Assembly (NCBI RefSeq): GCF_039536745.1 | Contig: NZ_BAAAZE010000014.1 | Span: 124,001 to 188,000, forward strand | Source of the DNA: Actimicrobium antarcticum | GTDB lineage: Bacteria > Pseudomonadota > Gammaproteobacteria > Burkholderiales > Burkholderiaceae_D | Direction of reading: 5' to 3' | Length of the DNA stretch: 64,000 nucleotides | Shown here: positions 49,598 to 59,051 of the stretch, piece by piece | How the letters are laid out: every line of letters begins with the position of its first letter | Numbering within the stretch: position 1 is the stretch's first letter | Position numbers and translations under genes: made by a program | Notes under the pieces: generated by a model | What the model was told of the DNA's origin: nothing | The model's database searches: none | The model's input: only the letters and a program-made list of their open reading frames with translations

Positions 49598-50075
49598 CCA
49601 GGGAGGATGCTGACGTTCGGTCACTGCGGCACCGCCACATCCTGCTCGACGGCCGCACCAGTGAAGCATCCCGACACGGCGACCTGCTTCAGGCGGCTTC
49701 AGGTGTCGAGGATGTCACCGTCGTCGTGCATCGTTGGCGGCAGACCTGATTCGATCAGCAGGTCTCCTGTGGATGGACATTGCACAGGAGACCAAACTGC
49801 TCCCATGACACTTCGGCGAAGCTGGTCAATCACACCGCCTGCGGCATGATTGATCCTGCACAGACCGACTCAGACCGGCGTCGGTCGGCCCAGACCGTCC
49901 ATCCGCCGAAAAGACAAACCGGACACGCCACCGCCTGCAGTAAAATGACAACGGCGAAACCGGCAACGCCAGACCCCTGTGGTCGGCAATCTTCCCGACA
50001 CCCGGCATCGACCAGAGCCAACGCTTCCCGCGCAACGCTCTTCCGCCCAACTTTCACAGGCCCTCACGACCGACC
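49598..50075. other. Intergenic region with an 11-base-pair hairpin
   Basis: About 480 bases between glmS and the heme oxygenase gene. A perfect inverted repeat (49761-49771 with 49783-49793, 11-base loop) is present, without a T run on either side. The CAGACCG heptamer recurs three times between about 49861 and 49900. I see no gene and no firm promoter. Confidence 0.5.
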
Positions 50076-50687
50076 GTGACTCCAGCACAACCACCTTCGG
50101 CACTGCACCTGCTGCTGCGGCAAGCCACCAAAGAACCGCATCACGTGCTGGATCACCACCCGCTGTTGTCGTCACTGCTCGCGCCGCAAGCAAACCTCAA
50201 TCAGTACGGTGACGCACTGGCCGCGCTGCACGGCATGTACGCCCAGACCGAAGCAGCCATCCTCGGCTATCTGCAGCACTGTCCCGACCTGTTCGATTAC
50301 CTGCCACGCCGCAAATTGCCGGCACTGGAAGCCGATCTGCACGTACTGAAGCGGATGCCGTATGCCATCACAACGCCCTGCCCTGCGATCGATTCGGTCG
50401 GCGCGTTGTTCGGCATGCTGTACACGGTTGAAGGCGCTACGCTGGGCGGCCAGTTCATTGCCCGCAAGCTGGGCACGGTGCTCGGCGACGGTTTTCCGCG
50501 GCAGTTTTATACGATCTACGGAGACCACGGGCAAAGTCAGTGGCAAGCGTTCCTGCACTGCGCAGACACCCGCTGCCCGCCCGAGCAACACGCGGCAGCA
50601 GCCACGGCGGCAGTGGCGCTGTTCAGCACCTTCAAGGCACATCTCGACACGTGCCAGCGCCCCATCGAGTCAAGCGTGCCTGGCTGA
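50076..50687 (+). CDS. bphO: Biliverdin-producing heme oxygenase, BphO type
   Basis: A 203-residue heme oxygenase starting at GTG. His22 in ATKEPHHVLDHHPLL is the probable proximal heme ligand. The distal-helix segment GALFGMLYTVEGATLGGQFI carries the conserved Gly-rich kink. It opens heme to biliverdin, the chromophore of bacteriophytochromes, one of which is encoded nearby at 53720-56101. The gene faces the phytochrome operon tail to tail, 35 bases away, rather than preceding bphP as is common. Confidence 0.87.
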   Translation: MTPAQPPSALHLLLRQATKEPHHVLDHHPLLSSLLAPQANLNQYGDALAALHGMYAQTEAAILGYLQHCPDLFDYLPRRKLPALEADLHVLKRMPYAITTPCPAIDSVGALFGMLYTVEGATLGGQFIARKLGTVLGDGFPRQFYTIYGDHGQSQWQAFLHCADTRCPPEQHAAAATAAVALFSTFKAHLDTCQRPIESSVPG

Positions 50688-50722
50688 TACACCTCTGCCA
50701 CACAGCACGGCCGGCACTCTAT

Positions 50723-53293
50723 TCAACGCGTGGAAACGCCATCCGCTGGTACCGTGGATCGTGCCAGAATGCGCGCTTTCACGGTAGGTAAATCCAGCAG
50801 GGCGCGGATCAGCAGTAGCGGTCGAATCGGTTTTTCGATGCAGGCCTGAAAGCCCGACTGCAGTGCGCGGATGTGGTCTTGCGGCCGCGCATAGGCTGTC
50901 ACAGCGATTGCTGGCAAGCGCTGCTCGGACAACCCGATCCCGAGGCGCACCTGTCCAATCAGCTGATAGCCATCGGTCACCGGCATGCCGATATCGCTCA
51001 GCAGCACGTCAGGTACTTGCCGGCGAATTTGCTGTAACGCCTCGTTGGCGGATTGTGCCGTTGTCACTGTCGCACCGTGATCCGCCAGCAGGCGGCGACC
51101 GAGTTCCAGCACGTCGGCGTTGTCATCCACCAGCAGAACCAGCACCCCCCGTAGTTCGCCCAGATCCTCTGATGTCACCACGTTGCCTGGCCAGGAATTA
51201 TCGGTGATATCGCGCGCCGGAGCCATCACCGGGCTGACGACCGGCACGACTCCCGAACTAGCCAATGGCAATATCGCCGTGAAGCAGGCGCCATGCCCTG
51301 GCCCTGCGCTGTAGACGTGGACCGCGCCACCGTGCAGTTCCAGCAGGTTCTTGACAATCGACAGACCCAGCCCCAATCCGCCATGCACCCGGGCAGAGCT
51401 GCCGTCGGCCTGACTGAACCGGTCAAACAAATACGGCAGGAAAGCCAGGTCGATGCCCTTGCCATTGTCGGTGACCGACACGAACACGCTATCGCCACCA
51501 GTGGCGAGAGTCAGCATGACCCTGCCACCCGGCGCGGTGAATTTAACCGCATTGGCCAACAGGTTCCAGAGGATCTGCTGCAAGCGCGCACTGTCGCCCA
51601 GGACCATGACCGGCGCCTCCCCCGCGAGTGCGAGATCGAGCGTGATGCCTTTGGTCAGTGCCGTTGGCGCGACGCTATCGATGGCTGCAGCCGCCGTGGC
51701 GTTGAGATCGAGCAGTGCGCTTTCCATGCGCAATTTGCCGGACACGATACGGTTCATGTCGAGCAGATCGCCGATCAACTCTGCCTGGTTGCTGGCGTTG
51801 CGGGCGATGACATCGATGCCCTTGCGGTACAACTCCGTGCTGGGCGGTGCGCGTTTGAGCAGGTTGGCCCAGCCCAGAATCGCCGACAACGGCGTGCGCA
51901 ACTCATGGCTCAGCGTAGCCAGGAATTCATCCTTGATCAGCGCCGCCCGTTCGCTTTCGATACGCGCGGCGCGCTCTGCTTCGAGCAACTGTTCCCGCTG
52001 TTGTTCCAGATAACGCCGCTCTGTCACATCGTGGGTAATGCCGAGAATATTTTCAATCTGGCCGCCACCAGCACGATGCTCTGCCACTAACTGGCATTCG
52101 AAATACCGCAAGCCGGTCAAGGCCGGATAGTCAAAGGCGACCCGTTGGGTCTCGCCGGTCGCGAATACCTGCTGCATCGCCTGTTCCAGCAAGACACACA
52201 TGACCTCCGGCATACCGAGTTCGCGATTGTTCTTGCCGATGAACTCGGCGGGCATGCGACCGGTGGCGCGGGTGACGGCCGCATTCACGAACACGTGGCG
52301 GAACTGGCGGTCGAAGCGTGTCAGGATGTCGGGCGAATTGTCGGTCAGGCTGCGCAGCTCGCTCTCTTTTTTGCGCAGTACATCCAGCCGTTCCCACGCG
52401 GCGCCCACCAGGCTTACCACCAACCCCATGAAATCACATTCCTCGGCCCCGAAGAACCGGTGCCCGCACGAAGCAAACGCCAGCGTGCCGATCACCCTGT
52501 CGGCGACCTGCAAAGGATACGACGCTAACGCTTGTACACCGAGGCCGCGCAGGATGGCCGTATCGGCATCATCGCTGTGTTGCATGTCACTGCGAAATAC
52601 GGGTTCACCGCGCTCGACCGCTTTGCCGTACACACTTTGGCTGGTGTCGAATAACAGGAAATGCTGGCGTGTCTGATGGTTAATCCCGGCATCGGCATTG
52701 AGCCGCAACATCGGACCATGCGCGCCAGCCTCGACCAGATGACTAAAAAAGATATCGGCATGCACCAGCAGGCGCACCCGCTCGAACAGCGCCTCCATCG
52801 ATTCGCTGGAGGCACCAGTCGCCGCGTGCTCGATATCGGCAATGACTTGCTGGCGCGCCCGTTCACGGCGCAGTTCAACCTTCATCGCATGGCGTTCGAT
52901 GGCATTCTCGACCGCCCGTGTCAGGCTCTCGGTACCCAGCCATGACTTGCCGACGTAGTCCTCGGCCCCGGCACGCAGGACCTCCCGGTTCAACGCCATG
53001 CGCGACGAGCCGGTCAGGATCACCACCGGAACCAGGAGCGTGTTGTCGCTATCGCGCGGCAGGCTTGCCAGCACTTCGAAGGCATCGGCATCAGGCAAAT
53101 CGAAATCCAGCACCATGCAGTCCAGCGCAGGCAACTGCGCACACAGGTGCAGTGCGTCGGCGGCCAGCGACGCTTCGATAAATTCGTAACGCCGGTGCGA
53201 TCCCTTGAGTAGCGCCGCCTTGGCGTCGGCACGGTCATCGGGATTGTCGTCAACGAATAGAATTCGCCACGGTTGGCAAAGGGATTCGGTCAT
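50723..53293 (-). CDS. Hybrid histidine kinase: REC-GAF-PAS-HisKA-HATPase-REC
   Basis: An 856-residue cytoplasmic kinase without membrane helices. An amino-terminal receiver has Asp63 and Lys116. A GAF domain spans about 160-305 and a PAS domain about 311-427. The phosphoacceptor His463 lies in LSHELRTPLSAI. The ATPase region has NLLANAVKF and DNGKGI boxes, and a carboxy-terminal receiver has Asp767 (LLSDIGMP). Its ATG overlaps the stop codon of the single-domain regulator gene by four bases. Both facts suggest a phosphorelay downstream of the phytochrome. Confidence 0.88.
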   Translation of the reverse strand: MTESLCQPWRILFVDDNPDDRADAKAALLKGSHRRYEFIEASLAADALHLCAQLPALDCMVLDFDLPDADAFEVLASLPRDSDNTLLVPVVILTGSSRMALNREVLRAGAEDYVGKSWLGTESLTRAVENAIERHAMKVELRRERARQQVIADIEHAATGASSESMEALFERVRLLVHADIFFSHLVEAGAHGPMLRLNADAGINHQTRQHFLLFDTSQSVYGKAVERGEPVFRSDMQHSDDADTAILRGLGVQALASYPLQVADRVIGTLAFASCGHRFFGAEECDFMGLVVSLVGAAWERLDVLRKKESELRSLTDNSPDILTRFDRQFRHVFVNAAVTRATGRMPAEFIGKNNRELGMPEVMCVLLEQAMQQVFATGETQRVAFDYPALTGLRYFECQLVAEHRAGGGQIENILGITHDVTERRYLEQQREQLLEAERAARIESERAALIKDEFLATLSHELRTPLSAILGWANLLKRAPPSTELYRKGIDVIARNASNQAELIGDLLDMNRIVSGKLRMESALLDLNATAAAAIDSVAPTALTKGITLDLALAGEAPVMVLGDSARLQQILWNLLANAVKFTAPGGRVMLTLATGGDSVFVSVTDNGKGIDLAFLPYLFDRFSQADGSSARVHGGLGLGLSIVKNLLELHGGAVHVYSAGPGHGACFTAILPLASSGVVPVVSPVMAPARDITDNSWPGNVVTSEDLGELRGVLVLLVDDNADVLELGRRLLADHGATVTTAQSANEALQQIRRQVPDVLLSDIGMPVTDGYQLIGQVRLGIGLSEQRLPAIAVTAYARPQDHIRALQSGFQACIEKPIRPLLLIRALLDLPTVKARILARSTVPADGVSTR

Positions 53294-53727
53294 CGTGCAA
53301 CTATCGTCGACGGCGGTACCAGCCAGTGCGCAAAAATGTCGGTCAGGATTTGCAGGCAATCGTCAAAACGCACCGTCTTGACATGGAAAGCATCCGCGCC
53401 GGCAGCCAGAAACGCGGCCTGGTCACGCGGATTGACACTCGCTGTAAAGACCACCACGGGCATCTGTCCATGTACCGGATGCTGACGCAGTTCCTGCAAA
53501 AAAGTCAGTCCATCGACACCGGGAAAGTTGAAGTCCAGCAGCATGAACACAAAGTCGCCGGGTGACGACGCATCGAGCATGCGCAACGCCGCATCGGTAT
53601 CGATGGCATTGACGAACTGTGCCGTGACCTGTGCGAGCCGGGCCGCTACGCAGACGGTTTCAAAGTCGTCTTCAGAATCGTCGACGACCAGCACGGTGGG
53701 CTGCTGCAAATTACCGGGATTACGCAC
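53290..53727 (-). CDS. Single-domain response regulator, Rcp1/BphR type
   Basis: A 145-residue receiver domain with no output domain. The acidic pair is VVDDSED, the phosphoacceptor is Asp65 (LLDFNFPG) and Lys117 is conserved. Single-domain regulators of the Rcp1 type are regular partners of phytochrome kinases. The gene overlaps bphP by eight bases at its start and the hybrid kinase by four at its end, so the three are co-transcribed and translationally coupled. Confidence 0.88.
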   Translation of the reverse strand: MRNPGNLQQPTVLVVDDSEDDFETVCVAARLAQVTAQFVNAIDTDAALRMLDASSPGDFVFMLLDFNFPGVDGLTFLQELRQHPVHGQMPVVVFTASVNPRDQAAFLAAGADAFHVKTVRFDDCLQILTDIFAHWLVPPSTIVAR

Positions 53728-56101
53728 GGCGTCGTTCCGCCAGCACTACCGGCGGTCCTTCCAGCGTAAAGTAAAACGTCGTCCCGACACCCGGCGTCGA
53801 GTCGAACCAGATGCGGCCGTTGTGCTGCTCCACAAGCTTGCGTGCAATCGCCAGTCCGGCGCCGCTGCCGCCACCAAACGCGTCGCGCGGATGCAGCCGC
53901 TTGAAAATCTGGAACACCCGTTCCTGGTGCCTGTGCTCGATACCGATGCCGTTGTCGCGGACGTAGAACAGCAGCGCCTCCTTCTGCACCGGCGACGACG
54001 CCAGTGGCCATGGGGCCGCCGGGTTGATGTCCCCGGCATCGACATAGCCGATCTCCAGCAAGGGCGCGGGCTTGTCGTTGTACTTCACGGCATTTGAAAT
54101 CAGGTTGGCAAAAATTTCGCGCGCACGGACCCGGTCGCACTGCACCACCGGTAGCGGTCGCGGCAGGCGCACCTGCACGCCGCTCTCGGTCAGGCGTGAT
54201 CCCAGCATGTCGAGTGCCTCGCCCACCACGACACCGAGGTCGACCGGCTCGTAGTCGAGCGAGAGCCGGCCAACGCGGGCAAAGTGCAGCAGCGCATCCA
54301 GCAGGCTGTCCATGCGCACAGTCAGGCGCAGCAAGGTGGAGAAGCGTTCATTGGTCAGCGTGTCCGACGTGCCACTGGCATCGTTCTCTTGCTTGAGGTA
54401 ATACGCATTTTTGTAAATGCCGCGCAGCGGCTCTTTCAGATCGTGGCCGGCGACATAGGCAAACGCATCGAGCTCGTCATTGCTGCGGGAAAGCTCACCG
54501 TTGAGCCGATCGAGTTGTTCGGCGCGTCCAACCATCAGGTCGCCTATCCATTGGCGCAACTTCAACGCCGCATCGATCTCTACCTGTTTCCAGGGCTGCG
54601 AGCGTCCGCGCACCTCCTCCTGCCAGATATCGAAACTGCGACGCGGCGTCAGGCGCATGCCGTTCGGGCCAGCCATCTGCGGCTTGTCGTACGGATTGCC
54701 ACTCCAGGTGAATGTCTGCATTTGCTCAGGGCGGAACCAGATAATCAGGTCACTGGTGAGCGAACCCGATACCGCCACCGCCAGCATGCCGCTGGCCATG
54801 TCGGCAAATTGTGCCGCCAGCGGGTATGCCGCGCCGAGCGCATCGGTGACGACGATGCGCTTGCCATCCCGCAGCAACCGTTCACGGAGCCAGAGCGCCA
54901 GCTGTTGCAACTGAAATTCGGGCGGGGTGCGACCCACCACCAGCCACTGATCACGGCACAGTGTGGCGACACCGCTAGCCTCGATCCCATCGAGCAAACC
55001 TGGCGCGCCCTGCGTCAGCTCCGCCATGTCGCCGGTGCCCACCATGCGCGTCATCATCGCGTGATGCGTCGTGTCGATGCGCAACTGATACTGCGCGTGT
55101 TCGCGCGACTCGGCGGCGGCAATTTCCAGCGAGGCAATCTGGCCGATGAACTCGGCCGCAGCGCGCAGGTCGTATGGCATCGTCGTGGGTGTGTAGTTGT
55201 GGCAAACGATGAGTCCCCACAAGACGCCATCGCGCAGGATCGGCATCGTCAGCGTCGCCGCCACGCCCATGTTGGCGAGGTATTCGGTGTACATCACCGA
55301 TGCACCGCGCAACGCGCAATAAGTCATGTCGAGCGGACGGCCCGAGGCCGGGTCCAGCAGCGGTACGATTTCGCAGAGTTCGGCGCTGGCGTCGGGCAAG
55401 GGACGGATGCTTATGCGCTTGAAAATTTCTCGTGCCGGCTTCGGAATGTCACTGGCCGGATAACGCAGGCCGAGCCACGAATGCAGATCGTCACGGTGTG
55501 CATCGGCCACGATTTCGCCGGACTCGTCATCATGAAAGCGATACACCATCGCCCGATCCAGCCCGGTGGCGCCGCGTACTTCCTGGGCGATGGCGTCGCA
55601 AAATCCGGCGAGCGAGGTACTGGCACGCAGCCGCGTCATGGTCTTTTTTACGCGCGTGTAGTAATCCCGGTCCGGCGCCGCCGCCGCGGTCTCACGGCCC
55701 GTCGGTTCCAGTTCGACGATCAGCATGCCACCCGACAGATGCACGCTGATGTCCAGCGGCGCATCCTCCGGTGCCATCCCCGGCAAACGCGTTGTGACTG
55801 CGTAGGTCGGATTGTTGACGAGCTCTTCGCCATCCAGCAGTTGCCGGATGCGCTGGGCCGGACCCGCACCGATGATGTCGGCCAGCGGCTGGCCTAGCGT
55901 GGCGTCCACCGCGCGCGCGGTCCAGCGTGCGCAATTTTCACTGACCTGGGTCACGATGCAGGTATCGGGATGCATTGCCAGCAACAAGCCATGACTCTGG
56001 ATACAACCGGGGGTCTGCACCGGCTCGTCATCACAGCTCATGACGGAGACGCTATGGCGCTTGATGCTGTAGGGGAATGGCAGTTCGGTGGTTCGGGTCA
56101 T
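53720..56101 (-). CDS. bphP: Bacteriophytochrome histidine kinase
   Basis: A 793-residue red/far-red photoreceptor kinase. The amino terminus has Cys23 (SCDDEPVQTPGCIQSHG), the position that binds biliverdin in bacteriophytochromes. The GAF domain has the PASDIP motif, and the PHY domain has the tongue motif LTPRRSFDIWQEE. The kinase part has the phosphoacceptor HDLKEPLRGI and an HATPase domain (ISNAVKYN, DNGIGI, GGGSGAGLAIARK). The start at 56099-56101 has GGAA upstream; a longer frame is less likely. It is first in the light-sensing operon. Confidence 0.94.
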   Translation of the reverse strand: MTRTTELPFPYSIKRHSVSVMSCDDEPVQTPGCIQSHGLLLAMHPDTCIVTQVSENCARWTARAVDATLGQPLADIIGAGPAQRIRQLLDGEELVNNPTYAVTTRLPGMAPEDAPLDISVHLSGGMLIVELEPTGRETAAAAPDRDYYTRVKKTMTRLRASTSLAGFCDAIAQEVRGATGLDRAMVYRFHDDESGEIVADAHRDDLHSWLGLRYPASDIPKPAREIFKRISIRPLPDASAELCEIVPLLDPASGRPLDMTYCALRGASVMYTEYLANMGVAATLTMPILRDGVLWGLIVCHNYTPTTMPYDLRAAAEFIGQIASLEIAAAESREHAQYQLRIDTTHHAMMTRMVGTGDMAELTQGAPGLLDGIEASGVATLCRDQWLVVGRTPPEFQLQQLALWLRERLLRDGKRIVVTDALGAAYPLAAQFADMASGMLAVAVSGSLTSDLIIWFRPEQMQTFTWSGNPYDKPQMAGPNGMRLTPRRSFDIWQEEVRGRSQPWKQVEIDAALKLRQWIGDLMVGRAEQLDRLNGELSRSNDELDAFAYVAGHDLKEPLRGIYKNAYYLKQENDASGTSDTLTNERFSTLLRLTVRMDSLLDALLHFARVGRLSLDYEPVDLGVVVGEALDMLGSRLTESGVQVRLPRPLPVVQCDRVRAREIFANLISNAVKYNDKPAPLLEIGYVDAGDINPAAPWPLASSPVQKEALLFYVRDNGIGIEHRHQERVFQIFKRLHPRDAFGGGSGAGLAIARKLVEQHNGRIWFDSTPGVGTTFYFTLEGPPVVLAERRRA

Positions 56102-56566
56102 TCGACGGTTCCAGTCGTTGTGTGCTGTGCGTACGGTGCGCAGGGTCACCCTGAATCAAGACACATGTCGACACCAGAAATCGCAGTTTTCCCGATCAGT
56201 TCAATGCGGTATTGGACTACCTGCCTTGGTCAATGAGTATTGCCCGAGATACATGCCAGTGGGACTTTTTCAACCTAGTGCGCATTGCATGAAAAGTCAG
56301 TCACTTTAAAGTATTTACGATCTATAGATTTCGGCTCGGCGATCGGAAGTGGCTTCACGTGACCCTCGGCACCAAGCCGGAGAGGATGTTACCTGCTTCG
56401 CGACCGCAACGATCAACCCAGCCACCGTCGTCGTGTCAAATCGATCACCGAGACCATGTTATACACTGAGTTCAGAACGACGCACTGTTAGCCTCAAGCC
56501 CATCTGTCATTCGCGCTTGATTGCCAACGACACTCGCGCCTCACCGCAGTCATTCGGAAAAATTTC
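56102..56566. other. Divergent intergenic region between bphP and the copper ATPase gene
   Basis: About 465 bases that must hold both promoters. A ten-base palindrome ATCTATAGAT is at 56320-56329. No clear CueR-like dyad, no consensus sigma-70 pair and no gene were seen. Open frames here are short or run into real genes on the opposite strand. Confidence 0.45.
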
Positions 56567-58963
56567 ATGAATCAACAATCTGCCAGTACTTGCTGCAGTC
56601 ATCACGCTGTAACGACACCCACGACACCCACCACACCGGCGCCACCGGCCGACAAACCCTACACCGACCCGGTATGCGGGATGCACGTTGCGGCCAACCC
56701 TGAAAAAACGGTACGCCATGACGGCACCGATTATCATTTTTGCAGTCAGAAGTGCGTGACAAAATTTCGTGCCGATCCGCAGCATTACCTGACACCACAG
56801 GCAGTTGTGGCCATGCCGGCCGGGACCCTCTTTACCTGCCCGATGCATCCGCAGATCGAGCAGGTCGGACCAGGCACTTGCCCGCTGTGCGGCATGGCAC
56901 TGGAGCCGCTGGAAGCCAGTGCCGACGAGGACACGACCGAACTCGACGACATGACCCGACGCTTGTGGATCAGCGTCGCTCTGACGGTACCGCTGATGGC
57001 GCTGACGATGGGCGACGAGCTGATGCCCACATCGTTGCACCAGATGCTGGGCATGACGTGGTTCAACTGGTTGCAGGCCATGCTGGCGACGCCGGTGGTG
57101 CTGTGGGCCGGATGGCCGTTTTTCCAGCGGGCCGCGGCATCGTTCGCCTCGTGGAACCTGAACATGTTCAGTCTGATCGGCCTCGGGACCGGTGCAGCGT
57201 TTCTGTTCAGCGTCGTGGCGCTGCTGTTTCCGGGCGTGCTGCCGGCGGCCTTCCTGATGGATGGCATGGCGCCGTTGTACTTCGAAGCGGCAGCCGGCAT
57301 CACGACCCTGGTACTGGTCGGACAGGTGCTGGAACTGCGCGCCCGCGCGCGCACCAATAGCGCCATCAAGGCGTTGCTGGCGCTGGCGCCGAATACCGCT
57401 GTGCGACTGCGTGCCGATGGTACTGAAGAGGAAGTCGCGCTGGACCTGGTGGTTCCCGGCGACCACCTGCGAGTCAAGCCTGGCGCCCGCATTCCGGTCG
57501 ATGGCGAAGTTCTGGAAGGCCGCTCCAACGTCGATGAATCGATGATCAGCGGCGAGCCCGTCCCGGTCGAAAAAACCACCGGCAGCAAGGTCGTCGCGGG
57601 TACGGTCAACCAGACCGGATCATTCGTGTTCACGGCGCAAAAAGTCGGTGCCGATACCCTGCTCGCGCAAATCATCAGCATGGTCAATACGGCCAGCCGG
57701 TCACGTGCTCCGATCCAGAAACTGGCCGACTCGGTGGCCGGCTGGTTCGTGCCAGCCGTGATGCTGGCGGCGGTGCTGGCGTTCGTGATGTGGACCTGGC
57801 TGGGGCCGGCACCGGCGCTGGCGCATGCGCTGATTGCGGCAGTCTCCGTGCTGATCATTGCGTGTCCGTGTGCGCTCGGGCTGGCAACACCGATCTCGAT
57901 CATGGTCGGCATCGGTCGCGGCGCACAGCAAGGCATTCTGATCAAGGATGCCGAGGCGCTGGAATTGATGGAAAAAGTCACCGCGCTGGTCATCGACAAG
58001 ACCGGGACGCTGACCGAAGGACGGCCACGTGCACAGGAGGTAGTGGCCGCCGAAGGCTTCAGCAATGAAGATGTGCTGGCAGCGGCTGCCGCGCTGGAAA
58101 CTCACAGCGAACATCCGCTGGCGCACGCCATCGTGGAGTACGCCCAGGAGCAGAAGGTCCCGGTCAGCGCGGTCGAGGACTTTAGCGCCATCACCGGCAT
58201 GGGCATCCGTGGCACGGTCGCTGGTCGCCGTGCAGCATTCGGCAATGCTGCCCTGATGGCGCAGGAAGGCGCCGACCTCGGCGTCCTGCAGGAGCGTATC
58301 GATGCATTGCAAGCACTGGCCCATACCGTGATGTTGCTGGCGATCGACGGCAAGCTGGCGGGCCTGATCAGCGTGACTGATCCGATCAAGGCCACGGCGG
58401 GTCCGGCCATTGCACAGCTCAAGGCGGCCGGACTGCGGATCGTTTTGCTGACCGGCGACAATCCGGCCACCGCCGCAGCCGTCGCCAGCCAGCTCGGCAT
58501 CACCGAAGTCCATGCCGAAGTCATGCCCGAAGACAAATACCGTCATGTGCAGGCCTTGCAGGCCGAAGGCTGTATCGTCGCCATGGCAGGCGATGGCATC
58601 AACGATGCGCCAGCGCTGGCGCAAGCCAATGTCGGTATCGCCATGGGTACCGGCACCGAAGTCGCGATGCAGAGTGCCCGCATCGTGCTGGTGAAAGGCG
58701 ACCTGTCCGGGATTGCCGAAGCCCGCTTGCTGAGTCGCGCGACGATGCGCAATATTCGCCAGAACCTGGTCTTTGCGTTCGGCTACAACCTGCTGGGTGT
58801 ACCGATTGCGGCGGGCGTGCTGTATCCGTGGTTCGGGCTCTTGCTCAGCCCGATGATCGCCAGCGCGGCGATGGCACTGAGTTCAGTGTCGGTGATCACG
58901 AATGCGTTACGTCTGAAGGCCCGGGCGCCGGGTCAGAAATCCGCGTCCCCCGACCCGGCTTAA
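56567..58963 (+). CDS. Cu(I)-type P1B ATPase with YHS and CxxC metal-binding N-terminal domains
   Basis: A 798-residue heavy-metal exporter. A YHS domain at residues 33-75 (Cys37, Cys59, Cys63) is followed by a short heavy-metal-binding domain at 90-114 (CPMHP and CPLCGM), in place of HMA domains. The pump has the CPC motif in IACPCALGLATP, DKTGT, SEHPLAHAIV, TGDN and AMAGDGINDAP. FAFGYNLLG and MALSSVSVITNALR match the TM7 and TM8 signatures of Cu(I)/Ag(I) ATPases. The product most likely exports Cu(I) or Ag(I) from the cytoplasm; no cueR is adjacent. Confidence 0.9.
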   Translation: MNQQSASTCCSHHAVTTPTTPTTPAPPADKPYTDPVCGMHVAANPEKTVRHDGTDYHFCSQKCVTKFRADPQHYLTPQAVVAMPAGTLFTCPMHPQIEQVGPGTCPLCGMALEPLEASADEDTTELDDMTRRLWISVALTVPLMALTMGDELMPTSLHQMLGMTWFNWLQAMLATPVVLWAGWPFFQRAAASFASWNLNMFSLIGLGTGAAFLFSVVALLFPGVLPAAFLMDGMAPLYFEAAAGITTLVLVGQVLELRARARTNSAIKALLALAPNTAVRLRADGTEEEVALDLVVPGDHLRVKPGARIPVDGEVLEGRSNVDESMISGEPVPVEKTTGSKVVAGTVNQTGSFVFTAQKVGADTLLAQIISMVNTASRSRAPIQKLADSVAGWFVPAVMLAAVLAFVMWTWLGPAPALAHALIAAVSVLIIACPCALGLATPISIMVGIGRGAQQGILIKDAEALELMEKVTALVIDKTGTLTEGRPRAQEVVAAEGFSNEDVLAAAAALETHSEHPLAHAIVEYAQEQKVPVSAVEDFSAITGMGIRGTVAGRRAAFGNAALMAQEGADLGVLQERIDALQALAHTVMLLAIDGKLAGLISVTDPIKATAGPAIAQLKAAGLRIVLLTGDNPATAAAVASQLGITEVHAEVMPEDKYRHVQALQAEGCIVAMAGDGINDAPALAQANVGIAMGTGTEVAMQSARIVLVKGDLSGIAEARLLSRATMRNIRQNLVFAFGYNLLGVPIAAGVLYPWFGLLLSPMIASAAMALSSVSVITNALRLKARAPGQKSASPDPA

Positions 58964-59051
58964 TGGGTCAGCGATACAAAGAGCGGCGTCCCAGGCAAGT
59001 CGCTAACCACGTGGCCTGTCCCATGATCACATGGGATCTGGACGCAGGCTG

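Noticed and set aside
54284..55897. Long open frame on the plus strand opposite bphP
   Set aside because: Its product is Arg/Gln/His-rich without a recognisable domain, and it is the antisense of a clear, full-length phytochrome gene. It is a by-product of GC-rich codon use.
56102..56566. CueR-type copper operator before the ATPase gene
   Set aside because: I looked for the ACCTTCC...GGAAGGT-like dyad with a 19-base promoter spacer and found none.
56785..58065. 426-codon minus-strand frame opposite the copper ATPase gene
   Set aside because: Ser/Thr/Ala-rich product without family features; the plus strand has all P-type ATPase motifs.
59019..59036. Seven-pair hairpin between the copper ATPase and the fusion lipoprotein genes as a bidirectional terminator
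   Set aside because: No T run on either side; pairing of this length is expected by chance.
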